In this document: one piece after another, positions 26,955 through 36,755 of the stretch
Layout of the letters: each line of letters opens with the position of its first letter
Position numbering within the stretch: the stretch's first letter is position 1
From: 2-12-FULL-35-23 sp965196985
Lineage (GTDB): Bacteria > Pseudomonadota > Gammaproteobacteria > UBA12402
Direction of reading: 5' to 3'
Length of the DNA: 64,000 bases
Assembly (NCBI GenBank): GCA_965196985.1
Contig: CBDALO010000067.1
Location: 1-64,000, forward strand
Notes under the pieces: generated by a model
Seen by the model: the letters and a program-made list of their open reading frames with translations, nothing else
Database searches by the model: none
What the model was told of the DNA's origin: nothing
Made by a program: the position numbers and the translations under genes

Positions 26955-28822
26955 ATAAGCTTTTTCCTTACCTATCTCATACAAATATGAGGCCACATAA
27001 AAACATACAGCCAGTAGATTTTGTATCCCTTTAAAATTTTTTATCTGCATATTTTCCCAGCCTAGTCCTTCCTTGAGAAATTTAAAAACATATTCAATTT
27101 TCGCACGAGATAGATAGGCTATGTATACCTCATACGCCTCATCAAAAGTCGTTACTTTTTTATTAGTTAATAGCAGCATGTCATTCTTAAAAATTCTCCT
27201 ACCATCTCTGCCTGTAATTTGGATTTTAATTGCATTGAAGTTCTCAAACTCTCCAAAATAAATAGTTATTTTTCCGTCTTGTACGCAATTCTTTCCAACT
27301 GTTAACTTTTGGAATTGCTTTTCGCCTTGAGCATCAAAATCAGCGTTAATCAGCTTAAGCTTTTTACCATCATCACCTCTACCTTCTATTGTTCTTGTTA
27401 TTTTTGAGCGAATAATAAAGTCTTGATCTAGGTTTGTATCAATTAGTGAGAGATAGTCATTATCATCAAACTCTCTATCTAGAATATGGGTAATGGTTGC
27501 ATCTTCATTCTTTGATTTTAGGCAGATTCCTATTTTTTCTATTTCACGAATAGACAGCAGCTTTTTATTAAAGTAATCACCAGATTCATAAAGACTCTTG
27601 GCCTCTTTATCTCCCTCAAATGGCTTTCCAGCCTCTATTTTCTTAATATGCTCAGCTTTTAAAAACTTAGGGTCTTTATTGCTGTAGCTTACATGCGATA
27701 GTAGATGCACAGCCTTATCACCAGGTACTAATGCAACTGCGTTATGCGTGCTGTAACCATTGATAATATCCCCGTCCAGACTCCTTACTTTACCTAGATT
27801 TTCAGTTTGCTTGCTATGTGGCTTTCTAATATCAGAAGGATCATGAAGAACATCAATTTTACTGGCGTGTGAAAGTTTTTCACAGCTCTGTTCTAGCAAT
27901 ACATCATTTGTTTTTATTGGATCTAAATCGGTGCTTTTATTTTCACCGGTAAGTGTACGAATCATCTTTTTATACTCATTGTTATCTTTTGATGAACTGA
28001 ACAACTTACAACTACCTTCAGTTAATAGCTTTCCTACAATCGTCGATAGATTTTTTTAAAACAACTTTCCCAGTTAATTTTGAAAAAAGAGGGGCAGCGT
28101 AATCGGCGAAGTTTAACATTTATACTCATCTCGTTAGTCTTGTTAAAAAGACAAAGCATAGTCATTTTTACACAATATTTCAGCATTATTTTGCTGATTT
28201 AAATTTTGGGTAGTTTTCAGCATTGATGCAAGCCGACTATCAATCATGGGGCATTCCATGGGTGGTCATGGTGCTATAGTGCTCGGTCTACGTAATCCCA
28301 GTTTATTTCAATCCATCTCAGCTTTTTCTCCTATTGCCAACCCAATGCAATGTCCCTGGGGTGAGAAAGCATTTGCCGCTTATCTTGGAGATAATCAATC
28401 GCTATGGAAAGAGTATGACAGCACGGAGCTAGTGGCAACCTGTGGTACAAAATTGCCATTGCGCATTGACCAAGGTGGTGCTGATGAATTTTTAGAAAAA
28501 GAGTTAAAACCCGAATTACTTCTAGCAGCCTGTGAAAAGAACCACTACTCTTTAGATTATAAACTTCATGAAGGTTTTGACCACAGTTACTACTTTATTG
28601 CGACATTTATTGGAAACCAACTTGCTTTTCATGCCAAGCATTTAAAAATAAACTGCTAAATTTGTCGCTTAGTTTAGTGGTGAGCCATTGTTTCATTCAT
28701 AATTACACAGCGATTAAAAAGAGCTCTACACGAAACAATAAATTATCCCACCTGTTTTACATATGAAACCAACGCAACACCCGCTAGAATGCTCAACTCA
28801 ATTCAGTCAATCAGAGGCGCCT

Positions 28823-29743
28823 ATGTGGTTTAAAAACATCCAGCTTTTCCGTCTTTCATCAAAAATTAAATACAGCCCTGAAGCTTTAGAAAATCAGCTG
28901 CAACGCTTTGCCTTTACCCCTTGCTTACCCAGCTTTGAAGAAAGCGCAGGTTGGTTATCGCCCCTAGAGATTGAAGACGGCACGCTCACTTATGCCGCCA
29001 ATGGCTATTTGATGTTTTGTTTACAGATTGAAAAAAAGCTTTTACCCGCTACCGTGATTCGCCAGAAAGTTGATGAGCGCGTTAAAAAGATTGAGCAGTC
29101 CGAGCAACGAGTCGTGAAAGGCAAAGAAAAACGCGACCTGAAAGATGACATCATTGTGGAGCTTCGACCACGTGCCTTGACCCAATACGCCAAACTTTAT
29201 GCTTATATTGATACTAAGCAACAACTCCTTTTGCTCAATACCTGTACCCAATCTCAGGTGGAAAAATTCACCGCCTTGTTTAAACGCACCTTTGAGGACT
29301 GCAATTTAGTCGCATTGGATACTAAAAAGCCTGGTTATGAAATGACGCAATGGCTGCAAAGTAACCAAGCTCCTGGCTCACTGCACATTGAAAAATCGTG
29401 CGTGCTTCAAGACCCAGACCAAGAAACACGGGTGATTCGCTGCCAGCAACAAAACTTATTTGATAAAAGTATTCAAGCCTTGATTAAAGACGGCTGCCAA
29501 GTGAAACAGTTAGGGCTTAGCTTTGATGATGACTTGGTGTTTAGCTTAGATGAGCAACTCAATATTCGTAGCATTCGCTACCAAGATGAGCTCTTAGAGG
29601 CGGCTAAAGAGGCCTACACTGAAACGCCTGAGCAGCAATTTGACGCTGACTTTGCGCTCATGACCGAAGCACTCAGTCACCTGGTTGCTGAGCTGCTGGA
29701 GCACTTTGAGGTGAGTACCCAGTCACGAAAATCAAAAAAATAG
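28823..29743 (+). CDS. rdgC: Recombination-associated protein RdgC
   Basis: 306 residues from ATG 28823, preceded by AGAGG. The start MWFKNIQLFRLSS and length equal those of RdgC (E. coli RdgC begins MLWFKN and has 303 residues); the frame upstream to 28763 adds a non-conserved leader. Other family segments: GYLMFCLQIEKKLLPATVIRQ, RALTQYAKLYAYID and LGLSFDDDLVFSLDEQLNI. RdgC is a ring-shaped DNA-binding protein that modulates RecA. It also occurs on conjugative elements. Confidence 0.92.
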   Translation: MWFKNIQLFRLSSKIKYSPEALENQLQRFAFTPCLPSFEESAGWLSPLEIEDGTLTYAANGYLMFCLQIEKKLLPATVIRQKVDERVKKIEQSEQRVVKGKEKRDLKDDIIVELRPRALTQYAKLYAYIDTKQQLLLLNTCTQSQVEKFTALFKRTFEDCNLVALDTKKPGYEMTQWLQSNQAPGSLHIEKSCVLQDPDQETRVIRCQQQNLFDKSIQALIKDGCQVKQLGLSFDDDLVFSLDEQLNIRSIRYQDELLEAAKEAYTETPEQQFDADFALMTEALSHLVAELLEHFEVSTQSRKSKK

Positions 29744-29869
29744 CTTGCCCTCTAGTTAACAAGCTAGGCGTTTTCTTAATCAAAAGCACCACTCTTGACT
29801 GACGCGAATTGACCTTAGGTTTTCCAGCGAATGCGTTATTATTATGCAGGGTTTGGGGTTGATTTTGAT

Positions 29870-29913
29870 TCTGCCCTCTCTGTTGAATCGCAAGATTCAA
29901 CAGAGAGGGCAGA
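29870..29913. other. Perfect 20-bp stem hairpin with GCAA loop
   Basis: TCTGCCCTCTCTGTTGAATC and its exact complement flank a GCAA tetraloop. There is no T run after it. It lies after rdgC and could be an RNA hairpin, a recombination site or a replication signal. I cannot decide. Confidence 0.5.
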
Positions 29914-30020
29914 AAAGTCACTGTAAGTTAATGATAGTTAAAATTATTTTAGTGAAATTCAACACTAAACGAAGGTAAAGTAAAAGTTGAATCTTAAGTT
30001 GATATTTTATTAATCAATTC

Positions 30021-30062
30021 ATCACCCGAGGAAAAACCCTCTTTTCAACGGGTGATTCCTTG
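30021..30062 (+). promoter_or_regulatory. Orphan switch-like leader without a gene
   Basis: CACCCG ... CGGGTG encloses GAGG / CCCTC and is followed by GATTCCTTGC, the same anti-ribosome-site segment as leader L6. No reading frame follows. It is probably the remains of a leader whose gene was lost. Other bases between 29744 and 30309 show no gene. Confidence 0.4.
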
Positions 30063-30309
30063 CTTTTAAAAGCCCGCAATCACCGCGCTAATAACCCACC
30101 GGCACAAGACCGCAACTTGTCAATATGAGATGAGTCATTCAAAAAGACTCATCGATTGTTGGCAACGTTGTCCTTTATCTGCTTGCTGCTTTTGCGCTTT
30201 ACAAGCGCGCAAAAAAGAACCCCTGCTAACCCCTTGCTGCTGTCTTTTTTTTGAGGTAAAGTTTCTCTTGTGCAATCCATTGTACGCGCTGGTTTACCAG
30301 CAACACTGA

Positions 30310-30610
30310 AGGTAGTACTGAAGAGCTGTTTAGTTGCAGCGAAACACGAAAGTGTCTACTACCACGGTCACATGTCGCCCATTCGTGTCGTGAGCCTCAC
30401 TTCGGTGAGATGGGCCTTCAAAATTGATTCATTGCCGCGATGACCCAGAGTCGTCCGAAACAAGATCTCGAGGCCAGCCTATGCCCGCCATGAGAGAAGT
30501 AACCAATCAATTTTGCACTGGTGCTGTTCCGCTAAGATAGGTTTTATCGCAGAAGCAGTCGAGTGTCCTTACTTTCACATTGATACTGATTCAATGTCAT
30601 CAAACACAGT
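30310..30610 (+). ncRNA. Structured RNA element, copy 2
   Basis: About 96 per cent identical by eye to copy 1 over 300 bases. The first inner hairpin has a GAAA loop where copy 1 has GCAA, both GNRA type, and the outer GGTAGTA / TACTACC stem is kept. Here no tail-anchored gene follows; the next gene is the tyrosine recombinase. Bases 30611-31086 have no boxA that I can see and no gene. Confidence 0.62.
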
Positions 30611-31086
30611 GCGTTGACGCATTGTCATACAATGCTGTGCATTGTCACAACGTAACTAAGAGCAGACTTAGGGTTTATCGCTAAGAGAGCATCTCGTTCA
30701 CGCTTAGTTATTTTGGTGCAGCATTGATTGTTCCTACTACGACCTCACCCCATTGCTAAGGGTGCTGTCGTTTGCTCTACCCTTGCTTCATTTGGCAATG
30801 CAGTAAGGCTATTTTTATCAAATCGACAAACAGAGGAGAAAGACGAAAAAGACAAAAAAGAGTAGTAGCCCATTCGTGTGTGTTCGGTATTGGGCGCCGA
30901 AAGGTTTTATTTTGGCTGGTCACGCCAGTTGAGTAAGCCTCAAGCACGAAACCAATTAGGTCTATTGGGTAGCACCTTAGCTTTTAAAGCACTTAGTCGC
31001 TCAGGCGGTTAAGGCAGGCTAGAAAACACTCACGAAAAGAGTACCAGACCACTTGCTACAGATTGATTATTTAACAGGAAGGCGTA

Positions 31087-32022
31087 ATGGCAAAGCACAA
31101 ACAGAATTGGAAAGACAGTTTTTATGCTGTCATCAAAAAAAATAATGACTTTAAAGCCAATGGTCAGACAGTGGCCGCCTATGCCACTCGTCAACGGCGC
31201 AGCAACATTTTATTAAAAGGTTTTCGTGACTTACGCCGGATGGGGTTTAAGTTTAAAACAGTGCGGGCTTTACGAGGCAAGCACATTGAAGCGTTAGTAC
31301 AAAGCTGGGAAGAAGCAGGGCTTTCCGCATCAACCATGCAGCTTAACTTGAGTACCTTTCGTACTTTTGCACACTGGATTGATAAGCCAGGAATGGTGGG
31401 AAGGGTTGAGGATTACGTTAGCTCACCTGAGCTTGCTAGGAGGTCTTACGCCGCCAAGTCGCCTAAAGGCTGGACTGACCAAGGTGTTGATGTCAGTAAA
31501 AAAATAGCGAGGGTTCGCGCTCTCTCACCTCGCGTTGCTGACTCACTTTTGCTACAACTTCACTTTGGTTTGCGCGCTAAAGAGAGTCTTTTATTGCAAC
31601 CCCACGTTGCTGACCAAGGGCACACACTCATTATCAGCCACGGGACAAAAGGTGGGCGGGATCGCTTTATCCCAATTAAAACAGCCGAACAACGCGCCCT
31701 ACTTGATCGGATTAAAGGCTATGTGAATAAAACAGAAAGTTTAGTGCCGCCTCGATCGAGCTATAAAGCGTACCGTAACCATTACTACTATGTCCTCGCT
31801 AAAAATGGCATTTCAAGAAAAGACGGCGTAACCTCGCATGGCTTGCGGCACGAATACCTCAATAACCTTTACAAACAAACCACCGGACATGAAACACCTG
31901 TTAACGGTGGGCGCTTAAGCCGAATTGACAGAGAGCTAGATAGCCTAGGTCGACAGCTTGTTTCCGAGCACGCAGGCCATAGTCGCGAGTCTATTTCTGC
32001 CGCTTATATTGGCAGTAAATAA
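31087..32022 (+). CDS. Tyrosine recombinase / integrase
   Basis: 311 residues. N-terminal core-binding domain with SASTMQLNLSTFRTFAHWI. The catalytic domain shows the first arginine in LHFGLRAKESLLLQP, the H-x-x-R box HGLRHEYLNNLYK, the second histidine in SEHAGHSRESISAAY and the nucleophile tyrosine in the same segment (AAYIGS). It resembles the Integrase_1 group common on conjugative elements. AACAGGAAGGCG precedes the start. It may catalyse element integration; no att site could be recognised. Confidence 0.88.
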   Translation: MAKHKQNWKDSFYAVIKKNNDFKANGQTVAAYATRQRRSNILLKGFRDLRRMGFKFKTVRALRGKHIEALVQSWEEAGLSASTMQLNLSTFRTFAHWIDKPGMVGRVEDYVSSPELARRSYAAKSPKGWTDQGVDVSKKIARVRALSPRVADSLLLQLHFGLRAKESLLLQPHVADQGHTLIISHGTKGGRDRFIPIKTAEQRALLDRIKGYVNKTESLVPPRSSYKAYRNHYYYVLAKNGISRKDGVTSHGLRHEYLNNLYKQTTGHETPVNGGRLSRIDRELDSLGRQLVSEHAGHSRESISAAYIGSK

Positions 32023-32150
32023 GTTAAGTTAATGCTCACCAGCACCTAGGTTTACATAGTAAATAAGTTTACATTGGAAGAGACTTTAACTAGGCATCCT
32101 TTGCTAACCTGATTACAATAGTCAGGCTTTCGATCAACCTAGGGCAAGGT

Positions 32151-33491
32151 ATGTCAAAATCACTCAAAGATAAGTTATCGCAATTAAGTCAAGAAGACCT
32201 CGTCGACCTTACCTTGCAGCTCGCTGAAACCAGTTCAGAAAATAAGAAGCGAGTACAGATTTATGCTGCTTCCAAAGATCCCAAACAGTGTGCTCAGCTG
32301 ATTGGAAAATCCATTACTGCTTTAAAAAGTTGGCTAAAACGCGTTGACCCCTATCAGTCTTTTGAAGCAGGGGATAAATTAAGTGAAATTAGCACGCAAA
32401 TTTCACAAAATCTACTCAAGCAAGATCCAACGAAGGCGCTTGATCTCTTGAAACGATTAGTCGATCTCTGTAATGAAATGATGTCCTGTATTGATGATTC
32501 CTACGGTAATGTTAGTGGTGCTTTTGGGCACATTTTTACAGAGTTGGATCAAGCCTTTCAAGCAGCAGATACACCCAGCCATGAAGTTATTGCGTTCTAT
32601 ATCCAATTTCTAGAGAATGAAGAGTATGGCATGAGTGACACCCTTATTAAAAGTATCAAGCATTCGCTAGATCCAGACGATACAACGACGTTAATTCAAG
32701 CAGCAGAAGAAGCCGACTTAGATGATTGCGATATTGCGCTATTGAATGAGCAAGTGGCCGATCTTTGTGATGACGTTGATGCGTTTATTCAGGCAAAAGA
32801 ATCAGGGCGTATTGATGACTACGCTATTCTTGAAATTGCATCTCGTCTCAATAAAGCTTTTCGTCCAAAAGAAGCTATTCAATGGCTCAACAAAATTGAT
32901 GACGAGTCGCATTATGAACACCAAAAAATTGATCAACTCGTTGAGGCATACCGATTAGAAGGCTTAGATAAAAAAGCGCAGTCAATATTATGGCATTATT
33001 TTGAAAAAACATTGTCAGTGTTTACTTATCAAGACTACTTAAAGCACGCTAGCGCAACCGAAAAAAACGCAGCTAAAAAGAAAGCGTTATCACTTTGTCA
33101 ATCTCATCAACCGCTCTCAATGGCGATTGAATTCTTGTCTGAGGCGCATGAATTTGAACTAATTAATCAGCTTCTTTTAGCAAGATATGATGAAGTCTCA
33201 GGGTCGGATTACTATTTATACCGCGGGCTTTCCACGAAACTCGCCAAGGCTGGATTTTATTTAAGCGCAACGTTACTTCGTCGAGCTGTGTTAACTACCA
33301 TCTTAGATCAGGCACGATCAAAATCTTATAAATATGCTGCCAGTGATTATAAGCTTGGCAATGAATTTGCAGCTAAAGTAACTAACTGGGGCAAGTTTGA
33401 AACACAAACTACTTTTCTAACTAAGATTAAAGCAACCCATGCTCGGAAAAAAGCCTTCTGGTCACGTGTTAATGAAAAGGGGCTCGACTAG
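32151..33491 (+). CDS. DUF6880-like protein
   Basis: 446 residues, helical and TPR-like throughout. The C-terminal region YLSATLLRRAVLTTILDQAR then KYAASDYKLG and a final HARKKAFWSRV matches the DUF6880 pattern as I remember it (LRRALLxxIL, then HGRKSxFW). Function unknown. It stands alone downstream of the integrase, so it may be cargo or a neighbouring chromosomal gene. Confidence 0.65.
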   Translation: MSKSLKDKLSQLSQEDLVDLTLQLAETSSENKKRVQIYAASKDPKQCAQLIGKSITALKSWLKRVDPYQSFEAGDKLSEISTQISQNLLKQDPTKALDLLKRLVDLCNEMMSCIDDSYGNVSGAFGHIFTELDQAFQAADTPSHEVIAFYIQFLENEEYGMSDTLIKSIKHSLDPDDTTTLIQAAEEADLDDCDIALLNEQVADLCDDVDAFIQAKESGRIDDYAILEIASRLNKAFRPKEAIQWLNKIDDESHYEHQKIDQLVEAYRLEGLDKKAQSILWHYFEKTLSVFTYQDYLKHASATEKNAAKKKALSLCQSHQPLSMAIEFLSEAHEFELINQLLLARYDEVSGSDYYLYRGLSTKLAKAGFYLSATLLRRAVLTTILDQARSKSYKYAASDYKLGNEFAAKVTNWGKFETQTTFLTKIKATHARKKAFWSRVNEKGLD

Positions 33492-33552
33492 AAAACACGT
33501 TAATTTAATAGCTTGCTGTGCAGTTTTATGATAGATAAGGAAATAGACCTAG

Positions 33553-33837
33553 ATGTCAAAAATCGTTTCACTGATTAATCATGATCGCTTGTTTCGCAGC
33601 TTAATGCGAGATAAACGCATCGCGTTGGATTTCTTTAAGGCGCACATACCTGAAGAACTACAACAGCAAGTGAACTGGCAATCATTAAAGCTACAAAAGA
33701 ATTCCTTTATTGATCAGAACAGCCAAGAGCATTTGACCGATTTACTTTACGGTGTTGAACTGGCTGAAGAGCCAGCCTACTTCTACTTACTCAATGAGGC
33801 TAAAAGCGGCCTTGTTCATTTCTGGGTATCAGATTAG
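33553..33837 (+). pseudogene. Rpn-family nuclease, truncated
   Basis: 94 residues that match the N-terminus of the protein at 9975: NHDRLFRSLMRDKRIALDFF, LKLQKNSFIDQNSQEHLTDL, LLYGVELAEEPAYFYLLNE. The alignment ends at NEAKSG; the last residues are unrelated and a stop follows. The IS5 copy begins 29 bases later. The catalytic core is therefore incomplete. Confidence 0.8.
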
Positions 33838-33865
33838 ATGGTCAGGTATTGAGCATACATACAGT

Positions 33866-34825
33866 AGACCTTCTGCGAAACTAAATACTGGGCGAGCTTA
33901 TGCTCGTTTGTAGTTTTAGAATCCGGCTTGAAGATTGAGAATCCCAGCAATAATATTAAATCTCATATTGTGTTTTCTGCGAAAATTCCTATACACCTCC
34001 CCAAGAATGCGGAATTTTTTAAATTTTGAGAATTGATGTTCAACCCTAATACGGATCTTGCTGTGATTACGGTTATCCTCTTTTTGTTGAGTAGTTAATT
34101 TGCCGCCTTTGGGCTTTTTATGAGGTAAGTTAACCAAGGGGTCAGTATGTTGAATTCCTTGGTATCCTAGATCAGCATATTTTTCTGCTGGTGGCAGTGG
34201 GCTGCCACGTTGTCGGATCTTAATATCATGAACCCTCCCAGGCATTGTTTGAGAGACGTTGATTATTTTTCCGGATGTACTCATTGCTATCTCCACCTTT
34301 TGAGTATGTCTTTTCTTTTTACCAGAATAATAATCTTTACGTGGCTTCTTCTTTTTGGGGCGCTGAATAGGCTGCTCCGTTACATCCATTAATATAGCGC
34401 AAACCGCATCTTCTGTTAGGGTTCTGTCTTTTTTAATATGAATATGCTTGGCCACTAAGGGTTCTAAGCGTTTAAATAAGCGGCAGACATTACTGTCATC
34501 CAAACCAACAAAGTAACCTAAGAATTCATGTGTTACATAAGTGCGATAGTACATCATGAGAAGCAAAAGGCGATCATGGTGCGTGGTGAGTTTCGGGCGC
34601 CTTCCCAGCTTACTAAACTCATCATCAAGTGATGACTTCACTTGTTGGTGTATCGTTTCAAAATCATCAAGGGTCAAACCAGTTAACTTTTTAAAAATAC
34701 GCGGGCGGTTACTGAGTTGCTGATAACTTAATAGCATATGCCTTTCCATGAATGATTATTAATCAGGCAATTATAAGCAAATTTTAGCTAGTTTCTAGAA
34801 CTGCCCTTAGTTACGCAGAAGGTCT
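33866..34825 (-). mobile_element. IS5-family insertion sequence, copy 2 (960 bp, complete)
   Basis: Both terminal repeats are intact (AGACCTTCTGCGAAACTAA left, AGACCTTCTGCGTAACTAA inverted right). AGT occurs on each side, a possible 3-bp target duplication. Confidence 0.9.
33916..34749 (-). CDS. IS5-family transposase
   Basis: Identical at the protein level to 3180-4013 (277 residues, same DDE motifs). The element is intact here, so this copy is the best candidate for an active source. Confidence 0.9.
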   Translation of the reverse strand: MERHMLLSYQQLSNRPRIFKKLTGLTLDDFETIHQQVKSSLDDEFSKLGRRPKLTTHHDRLLLLMMYYRTYVTHEFLGYFVGLDDSNVCRLFKRLEPLVAKHIHIKKDRTLTEDAVCAILMDVTEQPIQRPKKKKPRKDYYSGKKKRHTQKVEIAMSTSGKIINVSQTMPGRVHDIKIRQRGSPLPPAEKYADLGYQGIQHTDPLVNLPHKKPKGGKLTTQQKEDNRNHSKIRIRVEHQFSKFKKFRILGEVYRNFRRKHNMRFNIIAGILNLQAGF

Positions 34826-34843
34826 AGTATAGTATTTCACGGA

Positions 34844-36403
34844 TTGGTAATTATGGCTTATCTTGCCATATACTCTCGCATCCAAGTCAATAATGAAAGC
34901 AAAAGAGTGAGGCTGATCATGTCAACAACAAACAGTGCCGCTAAGTTAATGAATGCAGACGATAGAAAAGAACTTGCTTTAAAAGCATTAAAAAAAGATA
35001 AGTCAGTTTCTAAGCTGGCAGAACAAAATGATGTTAGCCGTAAGTTTGTGCATAAGCAAAAAAATAAATTGGTGAATGCAATTGATAGTGCTTTCTCAGA
35101 AACAGACGCGACTAATGATGCACATAAGGTTTTGTATTATATACCAGTAACCAAGCAGTATATTTCTCTTATGGTTGTTTGCTTACTGCTTTTTTCTCGC
35201 TGCTCATTTAGGGGTATACGTAGATTTTTAAGTGTTTGTTTAGACTATGAGATCTCTCAAGGTGGAATTCATAACATTGCAGCTGTTGCGATTCAAAGAG
35301 CGGAGAAGATTAATTCTCAGGAAGACTTAAGCCAAGCCAAACTAGTAGCTAATGATGAAAAGTTTCACCTTAATAAACCAATTCTTTCTGGAACCGATAT
35401 TCGTTCTTTATATTGTTATTTGCTTCGCCTAGAAGACACACGTGATGGAGATACGTGGGCAAGAAATTTACTAGAGCTGAAGAAAAAACATTTTTTACCA
35501 GAGGCTGTTTATGGTGACGATGGCCGTGGTTTGTATGCTGGACATAAACTTGTAATGCCAGATGTTCCTTACCACAGAGATCATTTTCACATCATCCATG
35601 AGTTACTTGAGGTTCGCCGTTACTTTAGAAATAGGAAAAAAAGTTCTATCACATATCTAAACCAACGAGAGAATAAGTATTACAAGGCAATTACTAAAGG
35701 TAATGAAGCGCTACATGAAGAGCAGTTATTCATGGCGGTAAAAGAGGCAGGACAAGCTGGGCGCTTATCAAGCTCTATTGACACGTTAGTAGACTGGTTG
35801 TGTCATGATGTTTTAGTAAAAGCAGGCCCAGCACCAGAGCAACGTAGTGAGTTATATGACTTCATTGTTAATGAACTAAAAACCCTTGAGTTAATTCATC
35901 CTCATCGTATTAAATCAATTCGAGTTATGTTGGAGAATGCCAAACACTTAGCTTTATCATTTATGATGACAATTGATAATAAATTTCAGGTAATTGCTGA
36001 ATCTAATAATATCTCTGTAAATACTTTGTGGAAAATAGCTGAATTACAAAGGTGTAAGGAAGGGTCAATGAAATATGCTGTTCGTGCGTTACCCTTACAA
36101 GATGAATTGGGTGATGATTTCTATGACATAGAAGAACTTGTGACTCGAGTGCTAGAGGGCACGGAACGCACAAGCTCTATGGCAGAAAACCTGCATAGTC
36201 GTATATCTCCCTACTTATTTGTACGTAAGCAAGTAGGGAATGGATTTCTTAATTTACTACGCTTCTTTTTAAATCATGAGAAAATCGAGCGTAGCGAAAA
36301 AAGCTTTCGTCATCAGAAAACTCCAGCACATATTTTAACTGGTCAGGAGCATCCACACTGGGTAGAAATGCTGGGCTTCAAACGTTTTCAACGAGCAGCA
36401 TAA
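34844..36403 (+). CDS. Putative transposase, ISNCY-like group
   Basis: 519 residues; an internal ATG at 34919 (MSTTNSAAKLMNADDRKELA) is an alternative start. A helix-turn-helix lies at SVSKLAEQNDVSRKFVHKQK. Acidic sites of a DDE-like core are seen at KLVANDEKFHLNKPI and VYGDDGRGL, then RDHFHIIHEL. The end, RTSSMAENLHSRISPYLFVR, FLNHEKIERS and ILTGQEHPHWVEMLGF, is typical of a transposase-like family that I associate with ISNCY elements. Terminal repeats were not identified. It starts right after the IS5 copy. Confidence 0.7.
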   Translation: MVIMAYLAIYSRIQVNNESKRVRLIMSTTNSAAKLMNADDRKELALKALKKDKSVSKLAEQNDVSRKFVHKQKNKLVNAIDSAFSETDATNDAHKVLYYIPVTKQYISLMVVCLLLFSRCSFRGIRRFLSVCLDYEISQGGIHNIAAVAIQRAEKINSQEDLSQAKLVANDEKFHLNKPILSGTDIRSLYCYLLRLEDTRDGDTWARNLLELKKKHFLPEAVYGDDGRGLYAGHKLVMPDVPYHRDHFHIIHELLEVRRYFRNRKKSSITYLNQRENKYYKAITKGNEALHEEQLFMAVKEAGQAGRLSSSIDTLVDWLCHDVLVKAGPAPEQRSELYDFIVNELKTLELIHPHRIKSIRVMLENAKHLALSFMMTIDNKFQVIAESNNISVNTLWKIAELQRCKEGSMKYAVRALPLQDELGDDFYDIEELVTRVLEGTERTSSMAENLHSRISPYLFVRKQVGNGFLNLLRFFLNHEKIERSEKSFRHQKTPAHILTGQEHPHWVEMLGFKRFQRAA

Positions 36404-36755
36404 CGCAATCTAATTTTTAAAGAGCAGTAGTTATTATGCTTTAATTGGGTAGGTATTTCTATGCGCCCTGATACCTAAAATACACCGTAATTGAACCAAG
36501 CCAAAAACGTATCCGTTCAATATCAGCATGATTTGAAAATAATTCAAAAAGTTCTTGACAGCTTTTTCGTGCAAATTTGGAAATTTTATATTGGAATCAT
36601 CGTGTGTCATAAAAGCATGATGTGCGCTCTATAACAACGCTGTATGCTCGGATTATTTTTTCATCGATCAGGTTCATGGCTTAAAAATAATTTCAGCAGT
36701 ACGGCCATCTGTGTGGGGAAAATTTACCTTTTCAAAACCGTGGTATACTCTTCCT

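Larger units (their letters stand above)
24715..28004 (-). pseudogene. IS4-family transposase interrupted by IS1634
   Basis: The main part (26955-28004) and the C-terminal part (24715-24901) together equal the transposase of copy 1. The break lies after the EIGKEKAY segment. One base change turns ENINA into ENFNA. The extra C-terminal residues after the break on the upstream part come from the inserted element. Confidence 0.9.
24695..28220 (-). mobile_element. IS4-family insertion sequence, copy 2, with nested IS1634 element
   Basis: Ends and orientation as in copy 1. The flanking 7 bases CATTGAT occur on both sides (24688-24694 and 28221-28227), a perfect target duplication. The element is itself split at 24901/26955 by the IS1634-type element. 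Confidence 0.92.
24284..28659 (+). pseudogene. fghA: S-formylglutathione hydrolase, interrupted by nested insertion sequences
   Basis: The gene is in two parts, 24284-24694 and 28228-28659. Joining them and dropping one 7-bp target duplication (CATTGAT) gives an uninterrupted protein through KHLPIDASRLSIMGHSMGG. The nucleophile serine in GHSMGGHG, the aspartate in DQGGADEFL and the histidine in GFDHSYYF form the esterase triad. It hydrolyses S-formylglutathione to formate and glutathione. As it stands, the pathway started by frmA cannot be finished by this gene; precise excision would restore it. Confidence 0.93.
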
